From positions 1 through 64,000 of the forward strand of contig NZ_JXST01000034.1 of assembly GCF_000878195.1 (NCBI RefSeq): 64,000 nt of DNA, given 5' to 3'. This DNA is from Mycolicibacterium llatzerense (GTDB lineage Bacteria > Actinomycetota > Actinomycetes > Mycobacteriales > Mycobacteriaceae). Position numbers and translations under genes: made by a program. The notes below the pieces were generated by a model. The model saw nothing but the letters and a program-made list of their open reading frames with translations. It was not told the origin of the DNA and did no database searches. Each line of letters begins with the position of its first letter. Positions within the stretch are counted from its first letter, which is position 1. Shown here piece by piece: positions 42,784 through 52,230 of the stretch.

Positions 42784-44550
42784 TCAGATGGTGCGTTTCA
42801 GGCCGACGTGAGCGGCGTGGTACCCAAGCCGGTCATAGAACGCACGAGCCTGTTCGCGCGCTTCGTCCGTGGTCACCTGCGCCAACCGAGCACCGTGCGC
42901 CCGGCCGTATTCGTGTGCCCACTGCACCAGGGCTGTACCCAAACCCTGTCGACGCTCGGCAGCGGTAACGCGCAATCCTTCTATCTGCAGTCGGGTCGAA
43001 CCACCACGGGACAGCCCGGGAATCACGGTCAACTGGACGGTCGCGACGATCACGTCAGAACCGTTACGGACCACCCCGAGATAGTTGGAATGGTCACGGA
43101 CTAGGACGTCATACGCCGCCTCGTAGTCTTCCAGGTCCGCGGTTTCGCGATCCTGACCGAATTGGTCGTCGGATAGCAGCGCGACGATCGACGCGACATC
43201 GTCACGGCCCGCCCGTTCCACCCGGAAACTGCGGTCCCCCACGTGCAGCAGTCCCCGAACCGACGTTCGTGCCTGCGCCTGCAGACGCGTCACCAACAGG
43301 TCGAGCCAGGCCCCGACATTCGTTCGGGCTTCACGGGTGTCGGGGTAGCGACACCGCAGATGCAGGCCTGACTCGTCCAGGATGAACCAGAGCATGACTC
43401 CGTCGGTCTGGATGGCGGCGCTCACGTACTGAGCATCCAGCCCGACGTCGTCGATGCGGACCGGAAGCCGCCGCAGGTCCAGCCAGGAGATCGCGAACAT
43501 GCCGGGCGACATCGGCATGCCGCCCCACGGGGACAGCACGTCCGCCAGTGGCCAGGACCCGAGCTGCACTGCCTCTTTGACGGCGTTGGCCGCGGCGAGT
43601 GGTTCGGCGACGGTCGACTCCAGTACCGAGTTGGTGATGAACCAACCCACCGAGTCGTGCCAATTGGTATCGAAGCGACTGTGCACCGGGAAAACGGCGC
43701 GCAGCGGCGCGTCCGCCAGCTCCCGGGTCACGGATGTCATCGCAGCCACGGCCAGCGCCAGCGTCGACACACCGTCGTTGCGGGCCTGCACGGCGAACGC
43801 CGCACCAGCATCGACATCGAACACATCCCGGACCTCGACGCGCTCTGGACCCAGCTCGGGCTCGCCCAACGGCAGCGGAAATCGCGGCATCACCCCTCCG
43901 CTGTCGGCGATGATGCGTGCCCAGGTCTCCCGGACGTGGTCTGGCGCCGCGGGACGGTCGAGCAGCGCCTGGGTGTGCTCAACAAATGCGGGTGCCTGCG
44001 GAAGCGACACAGTACGTCCGATTCGCGCGTCGGTGAGCAGTGCCAGCAGATCCCGAGCAATCACCAGCATCGACCACATGTCGACGTGGCTGTGGTCGGC
44101 GGCAATCACGACGGTCAACCCAGCCGCGGTTTCCAACAGGCACAACCGGTGTGAGGGCCGCTGATACGGCGAGCAGGCCGCATCCAGAACACCTTGCAGC
44201 GCATCGTTCACCGCCTGGCCGGCAGCTATCTCGTGCTCGACCCATCCGCCGGGACTGACATCGATCTCATGTAGTTCCGGATCGCCGTTCGGACCCGCCG
44301 AGAATGCGGTCCGCAACGTGCCATGGCGGGCTACCACCGCCAGCCACGCGTCGGCCAGCGATTCCCGGCTCACCCGCGCCGGCAAGCGAATGGACAACGC
44401 CATCCACGAACCGGGCCGGGCCCCGGCCGATACGTGAATCCGCTGGTCGAAGGACACCGGAAGGCGCCGACCCAGTGCGGACACCGTGATGTCATAGCCC
44501 CAGAGGCGCCCGAACGGTAGTCGCAAGTGCGAGACGTTCGTGAGCCGCAT
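42784..44550 (-). CDS. Condensation-domain acyltransferase fused to a GNAT domain
   Basis: The 588-residue protein joins two transferases. Residues about 30-435 look like a condensation/CoA-dependent acyltransferase domain (AWLAVVARHGTLRTAF, then DHSHVDM at 152-158 in place of HHxxxDG; the catalytic second His is kept). Residues about 445-588 are a GNAT domain with the acetyl-CoA loop AAERRQGLGTALVQWA and FYDRLGYHAAHVGL. No carrier-protein or adenylation domain is present. It may transfer acyl groups onto an amine or alcohol, but partner and product are unknown. Its start is leaderless. Confidence 0.75.
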   Translation of the reverse strand: MRLTNVSHLRLPFGRLWGYDITVSALGRRLPVSFDQRIHVSAGARPGSWMALSIRLPARVSRESLADAWLAVVARHGTLRTAFSAGPNGDPELHEIDVSPGGWVEHEIAAGQAVNDALQGVLDAACSPYQRPSHRLCLLETAAGLTVVIAADHSHVDMWSMLVIARDLLALLTDARIGRTVSLPQAPAFVEHTQALLDRPAAPDHVRETWARIIADSGGVMPRFPLPLGEPELGPERVEVRDVFDVDAGAAFAVQARNDGVSTLALAVAAMTSVTRELADAPLRAVFPVHSRFDTNWHDSVGWFITNSVLESTVAEPLAAANAVKEAVQLGSWPLADVLSPWGGMPMSPGMFAISWLDLRRLPVRIDDVGLDAQYVSAAIQTDGVMLWFILDESGLHLRCRYPDTREARTNVGAWLDLLVTRLQAQARTSVRGLLHVGDRSFRVERAGRDDVASIVALLSDDQFGQDRETADLEDYEAAYDVLVRDHSNYLGVVRNGSDVIVATVQLTVIPGLSRGGSTRLQIEGLRVTAAERRQGLGTALVQWAHEYGRAHGARLAQVTTDEAREQARAFYDRLGYHAAHVGLKRTI

Positions 44551-44556
44551 GGCGGT

Positions 44557-44562
44557 ACCCTA
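44557..44562 (-). promoter_or_regulatory. Leaderless -10 hexamer for the condensation-GNAT gene
   Basis: On the minus strand TAGGGT (TANNNT) ends six bases before the ATG at 44550. Confidence 0.5.
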
Positions 44563-44639
44563 GCGCCCCGGTTAGCCTGAATGCTCAGTCGGCGGGTCGA
44601 CTCCGCAGCGAGCCGATCGGTTACGGAAAGAGTTGCCTG

Positions 44640-45419
44640 ATGCCTACTTTCGCAGTTCCCGGAGCCGAGCTTGCGGTCGAACTGAGCGACGAAGGTGGTC
44701 ACCCCGTCGTCCAGTTACACGGACTCACCTCCAGCCGGGCACGCGATCGGGTGCTCAATCTCGACCTCGGCCGGGGGCTCAGCGGGACGCGGTTGCTGCG
44801 CTATGACGCACGCGGACACGGCAAGTCGACGGGTCAGAAGGTACCCGAGGACTACCGATGGGAACAGCTCGCCGATGACTTGCTGCAGCTGCTCGACCGG
44901 TGGTTTCCCGGTGAACCAGTGCACGGAGTCGGGCCGTCGATGGGCACCGGCACGCTGTTGCATGCGGCTTCCCGCGAGCCTGAACGGTTCGCGGGTCTGA
45001 CGCTGATGGTGCCGGCCACTGCGTGGGAGACGCGGCGTGCACAGGCCGCGAACTACGAGGTGGCGGCCACGTTCATCGAGACCGAGGGGGTCGGGGCATT
45101 CATTGCCGCTGCCCGTGGTGCGCCGCGGCCGCCGGCCACTGTGGGAGCGCCCGAAACAGTTCCCGACGTCGCAGACGCCCTGCTGCCGTCACTGCTTCGG
45201 GGTGCCGCGCTGAGCGACCTGCCGGCTCCCGAAGCCATCGCGCGAATCGATGTGCCGACAACCATCCTGGCCTGGATCGACGATCCGGCCCATCCGATCT
45301 CGACCGCGGAATCCCTTGCCGCCCTGATGCCGAGGTCGACACTGACGCTGGCTTACACGCCGGAGGATGTCGAGACCTGGCCCAAGATTCTGAGCCAGGA
45401 TGTCGGCCGCCGAAGTTGA
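44640..45419 (+). CDS. Alpha/beta hydrolase, catalytic His not seen
   Basis: The 259-residue protein has the early VVQLHGLTSSRARD oxyanion region, RYDARGHGKSTG and the elbow GVGPSMGTGTLLH (Ser about 100). IARIDVPTTILAWIDDPAHPIS supplies an acidic region. The end, where the catalytic His is expected, reads LTLAYTPEDVETWPKIL with no His, although one earlier His (in DPAHP) could serve. GGAAAGAG lies before the ATG. It is divergent from the condensation-GNAT gene, 89 bp apart. Confidence 0.75.
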   Translation: MPTFAVPGAELAVELSDEGGHPVVQLHGLTSSRARDRVLNLDLGRGLSGTRLLRYDARGHGKSTGQKVPEDYRWEQLADDLLQLLDRWFPGEPVHGVGPSMGTGTLLHAASREPERFAGLTLMVPATAWETRRAQAANYEVAATFIETEGVGAFIAAARGAPRPPATVGAPETVPDVADALLPSLLRGAALSDLPAPEAIARIDVPTTILAWIDDPAHPISTAESLAALMPRSTLTLAYTPEDVETWPKILSQDVGRRS

Positions 45420-45514
45420 CCTCGACTGAACGCCGCCTTTGACATCGACGTAACACTGCTGCCATGAGGCGTCCCTAGTGTGAAGCGGTCATTCACGTAG
45501 GGAGAGGAATTCCA

Positions 45515-47692
45515 TTGAGCGGAAATGCCACCCGCTTGCGAGCGATCGCCGGCGTCCAGGCCTATGCGCCCCCGGCGTATACCTTCGACCCTGCTGAAGC
45601 GCCCGGTGAGATCTTTGGCACGAACGTATTCACCAAGGCCGAGATGCAGGCACGCCTGCCCAAGGCGATCTACAAATCGGTGGTGGCCACCATCGAGAAG
45701 GGCGCCAAGCTCGATCCGGCGGTCGCCGATGCCGTCGCGGCCGCGATGAAGGACTGGGCGCTGGAGAAGGGCGCGACGCACTACGCGCATGTGTTCTATC
45801 CGATGACGGGCCTGACGGCTGAAAAGCACGACAGCTTCCTCGAACCGGTCTCTGACGGACAGGCGCTGGCCGAATTCGCCGGCAAGACACTGGTGCAGGG
45901 TGAGCCCGATGCATCGAGCTTTCCGTCCGGCGGCCTGCGGTCCACATTCGAGGCTCGCGGATACACCGGCTGGGACGTAACCAGCCCGGCGTACATTCTG
46001 GAGAACCCGAACGGCAACACCCTGTGCATCCCAACGGTGTTCGTGTCGATGACCGGTGAGGCGCTGGATTACAAGACCCCGCTGCTGCGCAGCCAGCAGG
46101 CCATGGGCATCCACGCAGAGCGCATCTTGACGCTGTTCGGCCACAAAGACCTGGAGAAGGTCGTCTCGTTCTGCGGTCCCGAGCAGGAGTACTTCCTGAT
46201 CGACCGGCACTTCTTTCTCGCCCGGCCCGACCTGATCAACTCCGGTCGCACCCTCTTCGGAGCCAAACCGCCCAAGGGCCAGGAGTTCGACGACCACTAT
46301 TTCGGCGCGATCCCCGACCGAGTGCTGGGTTTCATGATGGACACCGAGCGAGAGCTGTTCAAGCTCGGCATCCCCGCCAAGACGCGCCACAATGAGGTCG
46401 CCCCCGGACAGTTCGAGGTGGCCCCGATGTTCGAGCGGGCCAACATCGCGTCCGATCACCAGCAGTTGCTGATGACCGTGTTCAAGACCATCGCCAAGAA
46501 GCACGGCATGGAATGCCTGTTCCATGAGAAGCCATTCGCCGGAGTGAACGGCTCGGGCAAGCACGTCAACTTCTCGGTCGGCAACGCCCAGTTGGGGTCG
46601 TTGTTGGTACCGGGCGACACGCCGCACGAGAACGCTCAGTTCCTGGTGTTCTGCGCGGCCGTCATCCGTGCCGTGCACAAATTCGCTGGGCTGCTTCGGG
46701 TTTCGGTCGCGTCGGCGACAAATGATCACCGTTTGGGTGCCAATGAGGCGCCGCCCGCGATCATCTCGATCTTCCTGGGCGATCAGCTCGCCGACGTCTT
46801 CGAGCAGATCGCCAAGGGTGCTGCGACATCGTCAAAAGGCAAGGGCAGCATGATCATCGGTGTCGACACCCTGCCGGTGTTGCCGACCGATCCCGGCGAC
46901 CGCAACCGAACCAGCCCGTTCGCGTTCACCGGCAACCGATTTGAGTTCAGGGCGCCGGGCTCGGGGCAGACTGTGGCGGTCCCGATGATCGTCCTCAACA
47001 CCATCATGGCCGACTCGCTGGACTACTGCGCGACCGTCCTGGAGCAGGCGATCGCCGACGGTGAGGAGTTCGACACCGCGGTGCAAAAGCTGCTGACGGA
47101 CATCGTCACCGAGCACGGTGCGGTGGTCTTCAACGGCGACGGTTACTCGGAGAACTGGCAAGCCGAGGCAGCCGCCCGCGGGCTACCGAATCTGAAGACC
47201 ACGCTGGACGCCATCCCGGAACTGATCAAGCCCGAGGCAATCGCGGTCTTCGAGAAGTACGGCGTTTTCAACGAGCGGGAGTTGCACAGTCGGTACGAGG
47301 TACGTCTGGAGCAGTATGCGCTGACGATCCGCGTCGAGGCCAAACTGGCGCTCGAGATCGGTTCCACCACCATTCTGCCGGCCGCCCTGCGCTACCAAAC
47401 CGAACTCGCGCAGAACGTCGCGGCGTTGACGGCGGCTGGTATGACACCGAGTTTGACGCTGCTGCAGTCGATCTCGGAGCCGATCAGTGCACTCAGCGAC
47501 GCCTTGGCAACGTTGACGACGGCGCTGGCAGATCATTCGGCAGCGTCGGCCTATGACGAGGCCAAGCACGCCCAGGTGGCGCTGTTGCCCGCGATGGACG
47601 CAATCCGTATCGCGGCCGACGCGCTGGAGAGCGTCGTGGCCGACGACCTGTGGCCGTTGCCGACGTATCAGGAGATGCTCTACGTCCTCTAA
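45515..47692 (+). CDS. glnN: Glutamine synthetase type III
   Basis: The 725-residue enzyme makes glutamine from glutamate, ammonia and ATP. The size and motifs are those of GSIII, not of the 450-480-residue GSI of mycobacteria: CGPEQEYFLID (about 228), KTRHNEVAPGQFEVAP, HEKPFAGVNGSGKHVNFS, LRVSVASATNDHRLGANEAPPAI and FTGNRFEFRAPGSG. The start is a TTG at 45515 with GGGAGAGGA upstream. It stands alone and is followed by a good terminator hairpin. Confidence 0.93.
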   Translation: MSGNATRLRAIAGVQAYAPPAYTFDPAEAPGEIFGTNVFTKAEMQARLPKAIYKSVVATIEKGAKLDPAVADAVAAAMKDWALEKGATHYAHVFYPMTGLTAEKHDSFLEPVSDGQALAEFAGKTLVQGEPDASSFPSGGLRSTFEARGYTGWDVTSPAYILENPNGNTLCIPTVFVSMTGEALDYKTPLLRSQQAMGIHAERILTLFGHKDLEKVVSFCGPEQEYFLIDRHFFLARPDLINSGRTLFGAKPPKGQEFDDHYFGAIPDRVLGFMMDTERELFKLGIPAKTRHNEVAPGQFEVAPMFERANIASDHQQLLMTVFKTIAKKHGMECLFHEKPFAGVNGSGKHVNFSVGNAQLGSLLVPGDTPHENAQFLVFCAAVIRAVHKFAGLLRVSVASATNDHRLGANEAPPAIISIFLGDQLADVFEQIAKGAATSSKGKGSMIIGVDTLPVLPTDPGDRNRTSPFAFTGNRFEFRAPGSGQTVAVPMIVLNTIMADSLDYCATVLEQAIADGEEFDTAVQKLLTDIVTEHGAVVFNGDGYSENWQAEAAARGLPNLKTTLDAIPELIKPEAIAVFEKYGVFNERELHSRYEVRLEQYALTIRVEAKLALEIGSTTILPAALRYQTELAQNVAALTAAGMTPSLTLLQSISEPISALSDALATLTTALADHSAASAYDEAKHAQVALLPAMDAIRIAADALESVVADDLWPLPTYQEMLYVL

Positions 47693-47710
47693 CTGACGTC
47701 CGACCGACCC

Positions 47711-47733
47711 GGTTTGCAGAACACCAGCAAACC
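47711..47733 (+). terminator. Terminator hairpin after glnN
   Basis: GGTTTGC (47711-47717) pairs perfectly with GCAAACC (47727-47733) over a nine-base loop and is followed by TTT. It lies 18 bp after the glnN stop. Confidence 0.5.
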
Positions 47734-47789
47734 TTTGGCCACCAAGCGCATACTCGACGCGAGATCGTTTCGGCGGCCACAGGGAAGCG

Positions 47790-49274
47790 GTGGTGAATCT
47801 TGCCATGACTGGTTCACAGCACGCCGATCAATGCGAAGTCTGCATTCTCGGCGCCGGTATCGCCGGCCTCAACGCGCTTGTCGTTGCTGCCCAGTACCTG
47901 GGCAGCAACGACAAGGTGGTGCTCGTCGATCGGCGGCCACGCGTCGGTGGGATGTGGGTCGACACGTACGACTATGTGCGACTGCACCAGCCGTATCAAC
48001 TGTTCACCGCAGGCAACATCAAATGGACGCTGGGCAAGGAACGCGGTTACCTGGCAAGCAAGCCGGAAATCCTCGACCACTTGCAGCACTGCCTGAACGT
48101 CGTGTCCCGACAGGTCGACGTCGACGAGCGCTTCGGTTGGTCCTATGTGTCGCACGAGGAGACCGACCGCGGAGTTCAGGTGACTCTGCAGGACCCGGCC
48201 GGACAAACGCGATTGGTCGAGGCCAAGCGATTGATCAAGGCGTTCGGCTTCCAGGTCGACCCGAACCCGCCGCTGCCGGTCTCCAGCAAACGAGTCCGGT
48301 CGACCACACCCAACGACCTCGGCCAGGTCGTCGAATCCGATGCGCCGGTCTGGATTATCGGCGGAGGCAAAACCGGCCTCGACACCGCGCACCTGCTCAT
48401 CACCCGGTGCCCCGGACGCGAGGTGAACATGGTGGTCGGCCGCGGGTCGATCGCGCTACGACGTGATGTCCTGCTACCAGCAGGATTCCGTGGGCGCTGG
48501 TTTGGTGGCATGCCGTTCACCACCCTCGGCGCTCAACTCGCAAAGCGATACGACGGCACGAACGAAGACGAGTTGCTCCGCTGGTACTACTCGGCGCTCG
48601 GCACCGGCCCGACAGGCGAAAAATGCGACTTCGCCTATGGCTTTGGCGGCGTGACGTCCGACGCGGAGATGGCAGTCATCACGGGCGGCCTGCGCCGAGC
48701 CGACAACGAGCGTTTCACTGACGCGGTCGACCGCAACGGTTCACCAGAGCTCGTGTTCCGCAGCGGACGAACCGAGAAAGTGCCCGAAGGCACCTGGTTG
48801 GTCAACTGCACGGGATTGTTGCTGCGTAGTTCGCACCCGTATGAGCCCTTTGTGTCCCCGTCAGGCCGCACACTGTCGATACAACAGCGGTCGACAGCCA
48901 TCCCCCTCACGCTCCAAGCCGCCTACTTCCTGAGCCACCTGATGTTCACCGGCGGACTGCACACCCTGCCGTTGTATGAGCTCGATGCCGAAGGTCTGCG
49001 CGACAAATTGGGACGGTCGCCGCTACCCGCAGGATTCCCCCTGACGCTCTACAACCTGAGTCTCGCATTCGACCATCTGCCGGCCAAAGTGTTCGCGGGT
49101 TTCGGCTCGGACCTGCTGCTCTGGTATCCGCTGCCCCGACGGCTGGCCGCCATGCTGCGATTTCAGCGCACCCACCGTCGGGACCGGGAACACCATCGGG
49201 CCACGCTGGACACGATCCGCGAGCGGTACGACGTCCGCTGCGGGCCGCTGGAGCATCTCGCCGGCCGGGCGTGA
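47790..49274 (+). CDS. FAD/NAD(P)-binding oxidoreductase (flavin monooxygenase-like)
   Basis: The 494-residue protein begins with a dinucleotide-binding fold (ECEVCILGAGIAGLN-like, about 13-26) and has a second one at VWIIGGGKTGLDTAHLL (about 186-202). This two-fold layout is that of flavin-containing monooxygenases or related pyridine-nucleotide flavoproteins. RPRVGGMWVDTYDYVRLHQPYQLF resembles FMO GGxW region. Possible starts are GTG 47790, GTG 47793 and ATG 47805. AGGGA just upstream fits the GTGs. The substrate is unknown. Confidence 0.78.
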   Translation: MVNLAMTGSQHADQCEVCILGAGIAGLNALVVAAQYLGSNDKVVLVDRRPRVGGMWVDTYDYVRLHQPYQLFTAGNIKWTLGKERGYLASKPEILDHLQHCLNVVSRQVDVDERFGWSYVSHEETDRGVQVTLQDPAGQTRLVEAKRLIKAFGFQVDPNPPLPVSSKRVRSTTPNDLGQVVESDAPVWIIGGGKTGLDTAHLLITRCPGREVNMVVGRGSIALRRDVLLPAGFRGRWFGGMPFTTLGAQLAKRYDGTNEDELLRWYYSALGTGPTGEKCDFAYGFGGVTSDAEMAVITGGLRRADNERFTDAVDRNGSPELVFRSGRTEKVPEGTWLVNCTGLLLRSSHPYEPFVSPSGRTLSIQQRSTAIPLTLQAAYFLSHLMFTGGLHTLPLYELDAEGLRDKLGRSPLPAGFPLTLYNLSLAFDHLPAKVFAGFGSDLLLWYPLPRRLAAMLRFQRTHRRDREHHRATLDTIRERYDVRCGPLEHLAGRA

Positions 49275-49298
49275 ATCGCGCTGCGCGCCTCTGTCGAT

Positions 49299-49811
49299 TC
49301 AGACGCCCGTCACACCGTCGATACGTTCGCGGAGGACGTCGGCATGTCCGCAGTGGCGGGCGTACTCCGCGATCATGTGCGTGTAGATCCAACGCAGGCT
49401 GACCTCGCTGTCCATGAACGGGCTGACCTCATCGAGCCGACGAGCCGCGCAGTTGGCACGCGCATGGGCAATCTCGTCCTGCCAGATCCGAAATGCGATC
49501 TGATACGACGACTCCGCCGACAGCTCGAAGCCGCCGTCGTGGCCCGCAGGGTGATCCGTAGGCCCGAAAATCGGTGGTGCCTGCTCGCCGGCGAGCACCC
49601 GGCGAAACCAGTTCCGCTCCACTTCCGCGGCGTGCCGCATCAGCCCCAGCAGCGTCAGCTCGGACGGCGGCGCTGACGCGCTGCGCAACTGGTCGTCGTC
49701 GAGACCCTCGCATTTCAGTGCCAACGTCGCACGGTAGAAGTCCAGCCAACCTTCGAGTGTGGTGCGCTCGTCGGCGCTCATGGGCGGTACTGGCCGCTGC
49801 ACGGAAGTCAC
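49299..49811 (-). CDS. DinB-like (DUF664) protein
   Basis: The 170-residue all-helical protein matches the DUF664/DinB superfamily common in actinobacteria: LTLLGLMRHAAEVERNWFRRVLAG (His of the metal site about 59), ANCAARRLDE, and LRWIYTHMIAEYARHCGHADVLRERIDG (His residues about 145-155). Three His at these places can bind a metal, as in mycothiol-dependent maleylpyruvate isomerase relatives. I used the GTG at 49811 (GAGAAG upstream); ATG 49781 is an alternative. Confidence 0.82.
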   Translation of the reverse strand: MTSVQRPVPPMSADERTTLEGWLDFYRATLALKCEGLDDDQLRSASAPPSELTLLGLMRHAAEVERNWFRRVLAGEQAPPIFGPTDHPAGHDGGFELSAESSYQIAFRIWQDEIAHARANCAARRLDEVSPFMDSEVSLRWIYTHMIAEYARHCGHADVLRERIDGVTGV

Positions 49812-49947
49812 GCTTCTCGATGGTGCCAGCTCACCCCGACATCCTGCTGATCGCGAGCGACAATCCCCGGTCTGTCGAAATCCGGGGTCGCCATTCGTGT
49901 AGAAGGTGAAAGGTGGCATCAGGCCGCCCCCTGCTCAAGGAGTACAG

Positions 49948-50304
49948 GTGACTTACTACTTGCTTGCGATGCATCAGCCGGTCGGCGATCCACCTCCGCC
50001 GGACGTGCTGGGACCGATCATGGATGCGCTCGACGCGGTCGAGGACGACATGCGGTCAGCCGGGGTGTGGGTGTTCTCCGGCGGTCTGCACGGTCCGGAG
50101 GCGTCAACCGTCGTGCGAGTTCATGATGGCGCAACAGTGACGACCGACGGACCGTACGTCGAAGGCAAAGAGCACCTCGGCGGGTTCACCATCATCGACG
50201 TGCCGGACCTGGACGCCGCCCTCAGCTGGGCACACAAACAGGCAGAAGCCGTGCGACTCCTGCCCATCGAGGTACGCCCGTTCCGGGGCGATCTGAGGGG
50301 CTGA
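49948..50304 (+). CDS. YCII/DGPF-domain protein
   Basis: The 118-residue protein has the YCII-related DGPF signature TTDGPYVEGKEHLGGFTIIDVPDLDAALSWA (about 62-92). The start is the GTG at 49948 with AAGGAG six bases upstream. The next gene, eight bases later, is an ECF42-type sigma factor, and ECF42 factors are typically encoded beside DGPF proteins. It is therefore the likely partner or target of that sigma factor. Confidence 0.87.
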   Translation: MTYYLLAMHQPVGDPPPPDVLGPIMDALDAVEDDMRSAGVWVFSGGLHGPEASTVVRVHDGATVTTDGPYVEGKEHLGGFTIIDVPDLDAALSWAHKQAEAVRLLPIEVRPFRGDLRG

Positions 50305-50312
50305 TCGCGACC

Positions 50313-51539
50313 GTGCCCCAGCTGCCGCCCACCGAGATCGCCGATGTGTTCCGGCGCGAGTACGGACGGGCAGTGGCAGTCCTGGTCCGTCGCTTCGGTG
50401 ATATCGACCTCGCCGAAGAGGCGGTCCAGGACGCCTTCACCAAGGCGCTGGACCGCTGGCCGCACACAGGGACCCCGCCGAGCCCTGCCGGCTGGATCAT
50501 CACGACCGCGTCGAACTCGATCATCGACCGGTTCCGGCGAGAGTCGGTTCGCGATGAACGGCACGCCCAAGCGGTACTGCTCTATCCGGAGCCCGACGAC
50601 GAAGTGATCGAAGGGGGTCCCGTGCACGACGACCGCCTGCGCTTGATTTTCATCTGCTGCCACCCGGCGCTGTCCATCGAAGCCCGGATCGCCCTGACCT
50701 TACGGTTGCTCGGGGGCCTGTCCACGGGCGAGATCGCTCGCGCGTTCCTGATCTCGGAATCGACTGTCGCCCAACGGCTCGTCCGCGCCAAGCGCAAGAT
50801 CCGGGACGCGCACATCCCCTATCGCGTGCCACACGATGCCGACCTGCCCGAGCGCGTGCACGGCGTGCTCGCCGTGGTGTACCTGATCTTCAATGAGGGG
50901 CATACCGCAAGCTCCGGCGCGGATCTCGTGCGCGCCGATCTCACCGACGAAGCACTACGTCTCGGCCGGCTGCTGGCGGAGTTGATGCCGGACGAACCCG
51001 AGGTCCTGGGGCTGCTCGCCCTGATGCTGCTGACCGACGCGCGGCGCGCAGCACGCACAGATGCAGAAGGGAATCTGGTCCTGCTGGCCGACCAGGACCG
51101 CAGCCGGTGGGACCGCGGTCTCATCGCCGAGGGGCAGACGCTGGTCCGCACGTGCTTACGGCGAAATCGACCGGGGCCCTATCAAATCCAGGCGGCCATC
51201 AACGCCGTACACAGTGACGCGTCGGTCGCATCCGCCACCGACTGGCGTCAAATCCTCGCGCTGTACGACCAACTGATGGCCATCGCCCCGACTCCCGTCG
51301 TCGCGCTCAATCGTGCGGTGGCAGTGGCCGAGGTGCAGCACCCGCGGAGGGCCTTGGATCTGGTGGACGAGCTCGAGCTGCCGGACTATCACGTCTACTA
51401 CGCGGTCCGTGCGTCGCTGCTGTCTCGCCTCGGTCGAACAGCCGAAGCGGCCGAGGCCTATGACCGGGCCGCCGCGCTGGCGGCGAACCCCATCGAAGAG
51501 GCGTACCTGCGCGGCGCTCGTGATGCCGTGGACGGTTGA
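50313..51539 (+). CDS. ECF42-type RNA polymerase sigma factor
   Basis: The 408-residue sigma factor has region 2 (VFRREYGRAVAVLVRRFGDIDLAEEAVQDAFTKAL, about 11-45), region 4 (GLSTGEIARAFLISESTVAQRLVRAKRKIR) and a long C-terminal DUF6596/TPR-like extension (about 190-405). This is the ECF42 architecture, known in actinobacteria for having no anti-sigma factor. It is transcribed with the YCII protein eight bases upstream. No anti-sigma gene is seen nearby. The promoter signal it reads is not evident. Confidence 0.9.
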   Translation: MPQLPPTEIADVFRREYGRAVAVLVRRFGDIDLAEEAVQDAFTKALDRWPHTGTPPSPAGWIITTASNSIIDRFRRESVRDERHAQAVLLYPEPDDEVIEGGPVHDDRLRLIFICCHPALSIEARIALTLRLLGGLSTGEIARAFLISESTVAQRLVRAKRKIRDAHIPYRVPHDADLPERVHGVLAVVYLIFNEGHTASSGADLVRADLTDEALRLGRLLAELMPDEPEVLGLLALMLLTDARRAARTDAEGNLVLLADQDRSRWDRGLIAEGQTLVRTCLRRNRPGPYQIQAAINAVHSDASVASATDWRQILALYDQLMAIAPTPVVALNRAVAVAEVQHPRRALDLVDELELPDYHVYYAVRASLLSRLGRTAEAAEAYDRAAALAANPIEEAYLRGARDAVDG

Positions 51540-51553
51540 GCGGATCTCGGCCG

Positions 51554-52219
51554 TCATCGCGGCGTCGTGAGCATGTCGACGAGCTCGACCGGATGCGACA
51601 GCATCGCCATGTGACCGCCGGGCATGACCTCGGGCTCTATCCCGAGGCGGTCGGCGACCACACCCCGCATGAATCGCTCGGGAAAGAACCGGTCGTCGCG
51701 GAACAGGATGAAACGCGTCGGCACATTCGGAAGGGCTTCTGCCGGCCATGGTTTCAGCGACGGGGTGTCCGATTGTGCGCGTTCGATCTCCGCGTCGATC
51801 ACAGCGCGGTCGACTCCGTTGTAATACAAGGCGACGGGATCGTCGACTTCATACCCTCCGGCGGCCGCCGCTTCACGTTGTGCGTCAACGCATCCCGTGG
51901 CACTCCACCAATCGCCGGGGCACTCGCCCGGACGGGGAATCATCGCCGAAACATAGATCAGTTCCGCCGCATCGACCAGCGGACAGGCAAGCGGTGCCGT
52001 GAAGCCCCCGAACGAATGCGCGACGACGACAGTCCGCTCGCCATCGTGGTGATGCTGAGCCGCGACCGCACGGGCATAGGTGTTCAAGTCAGCCGCATCA
52101 TCGTCGCAGGGCAGGTCAATCGCAATCCCACGATGCCCGCGAATCGACAACTCGCGCACGACAAATCGCCAGTACACGGGATCGCATCCGCCACCCGGTA
52201 CGAGCAGGAACGTCGTCAT
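51554..52219 (-). CDS. Alpha/beta hydrolase (salicylate-esterase-like)
   Basis: The 221-residue protein has the small plant-esterase-like layout: FLLVPGGGCDPVYWRFVV (oxyanion), VVAHSFGGF elbow (Ser about 70), DDRFFP acid region and GGHMAMLSHP with the catalytic His. It likely hydrolyses a small ester. I used the ATG at 52219; one at 52234 adds five residues. It ends 14 bp from the sigma factor, on the opposite strand, and lies 11 bp downstream of the cutinase gene. Confidence 0.82.
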   Translation of the reverse strand: MTTFLLVPGGGCDPVYWRFVVRELSIRGHRGIAIDLPCDDDAADLNTYARAVAAQHHHDGERTVVVAHSFGGFTAPLACPLVDAAELIYVSAMIPRPGECPGDWWSATGCVDAQREAAAAGGYEVDDPVALYYNGVDRAVIDAEIERAQSDTPSLKPWPAEALPNVPTRFILFRDDRFFPERFMRGVVADRLGIEPEVMPGGHMAMLSHPVELVDMLTTPR

Positions 52220-52230
52220 GGGCGCTGTCG

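Noticed and set aside
45353..46729. A 458-codon minus-strand frame
   Set aside because: It is antisense to type III glutamine synthetase and shows no family match.
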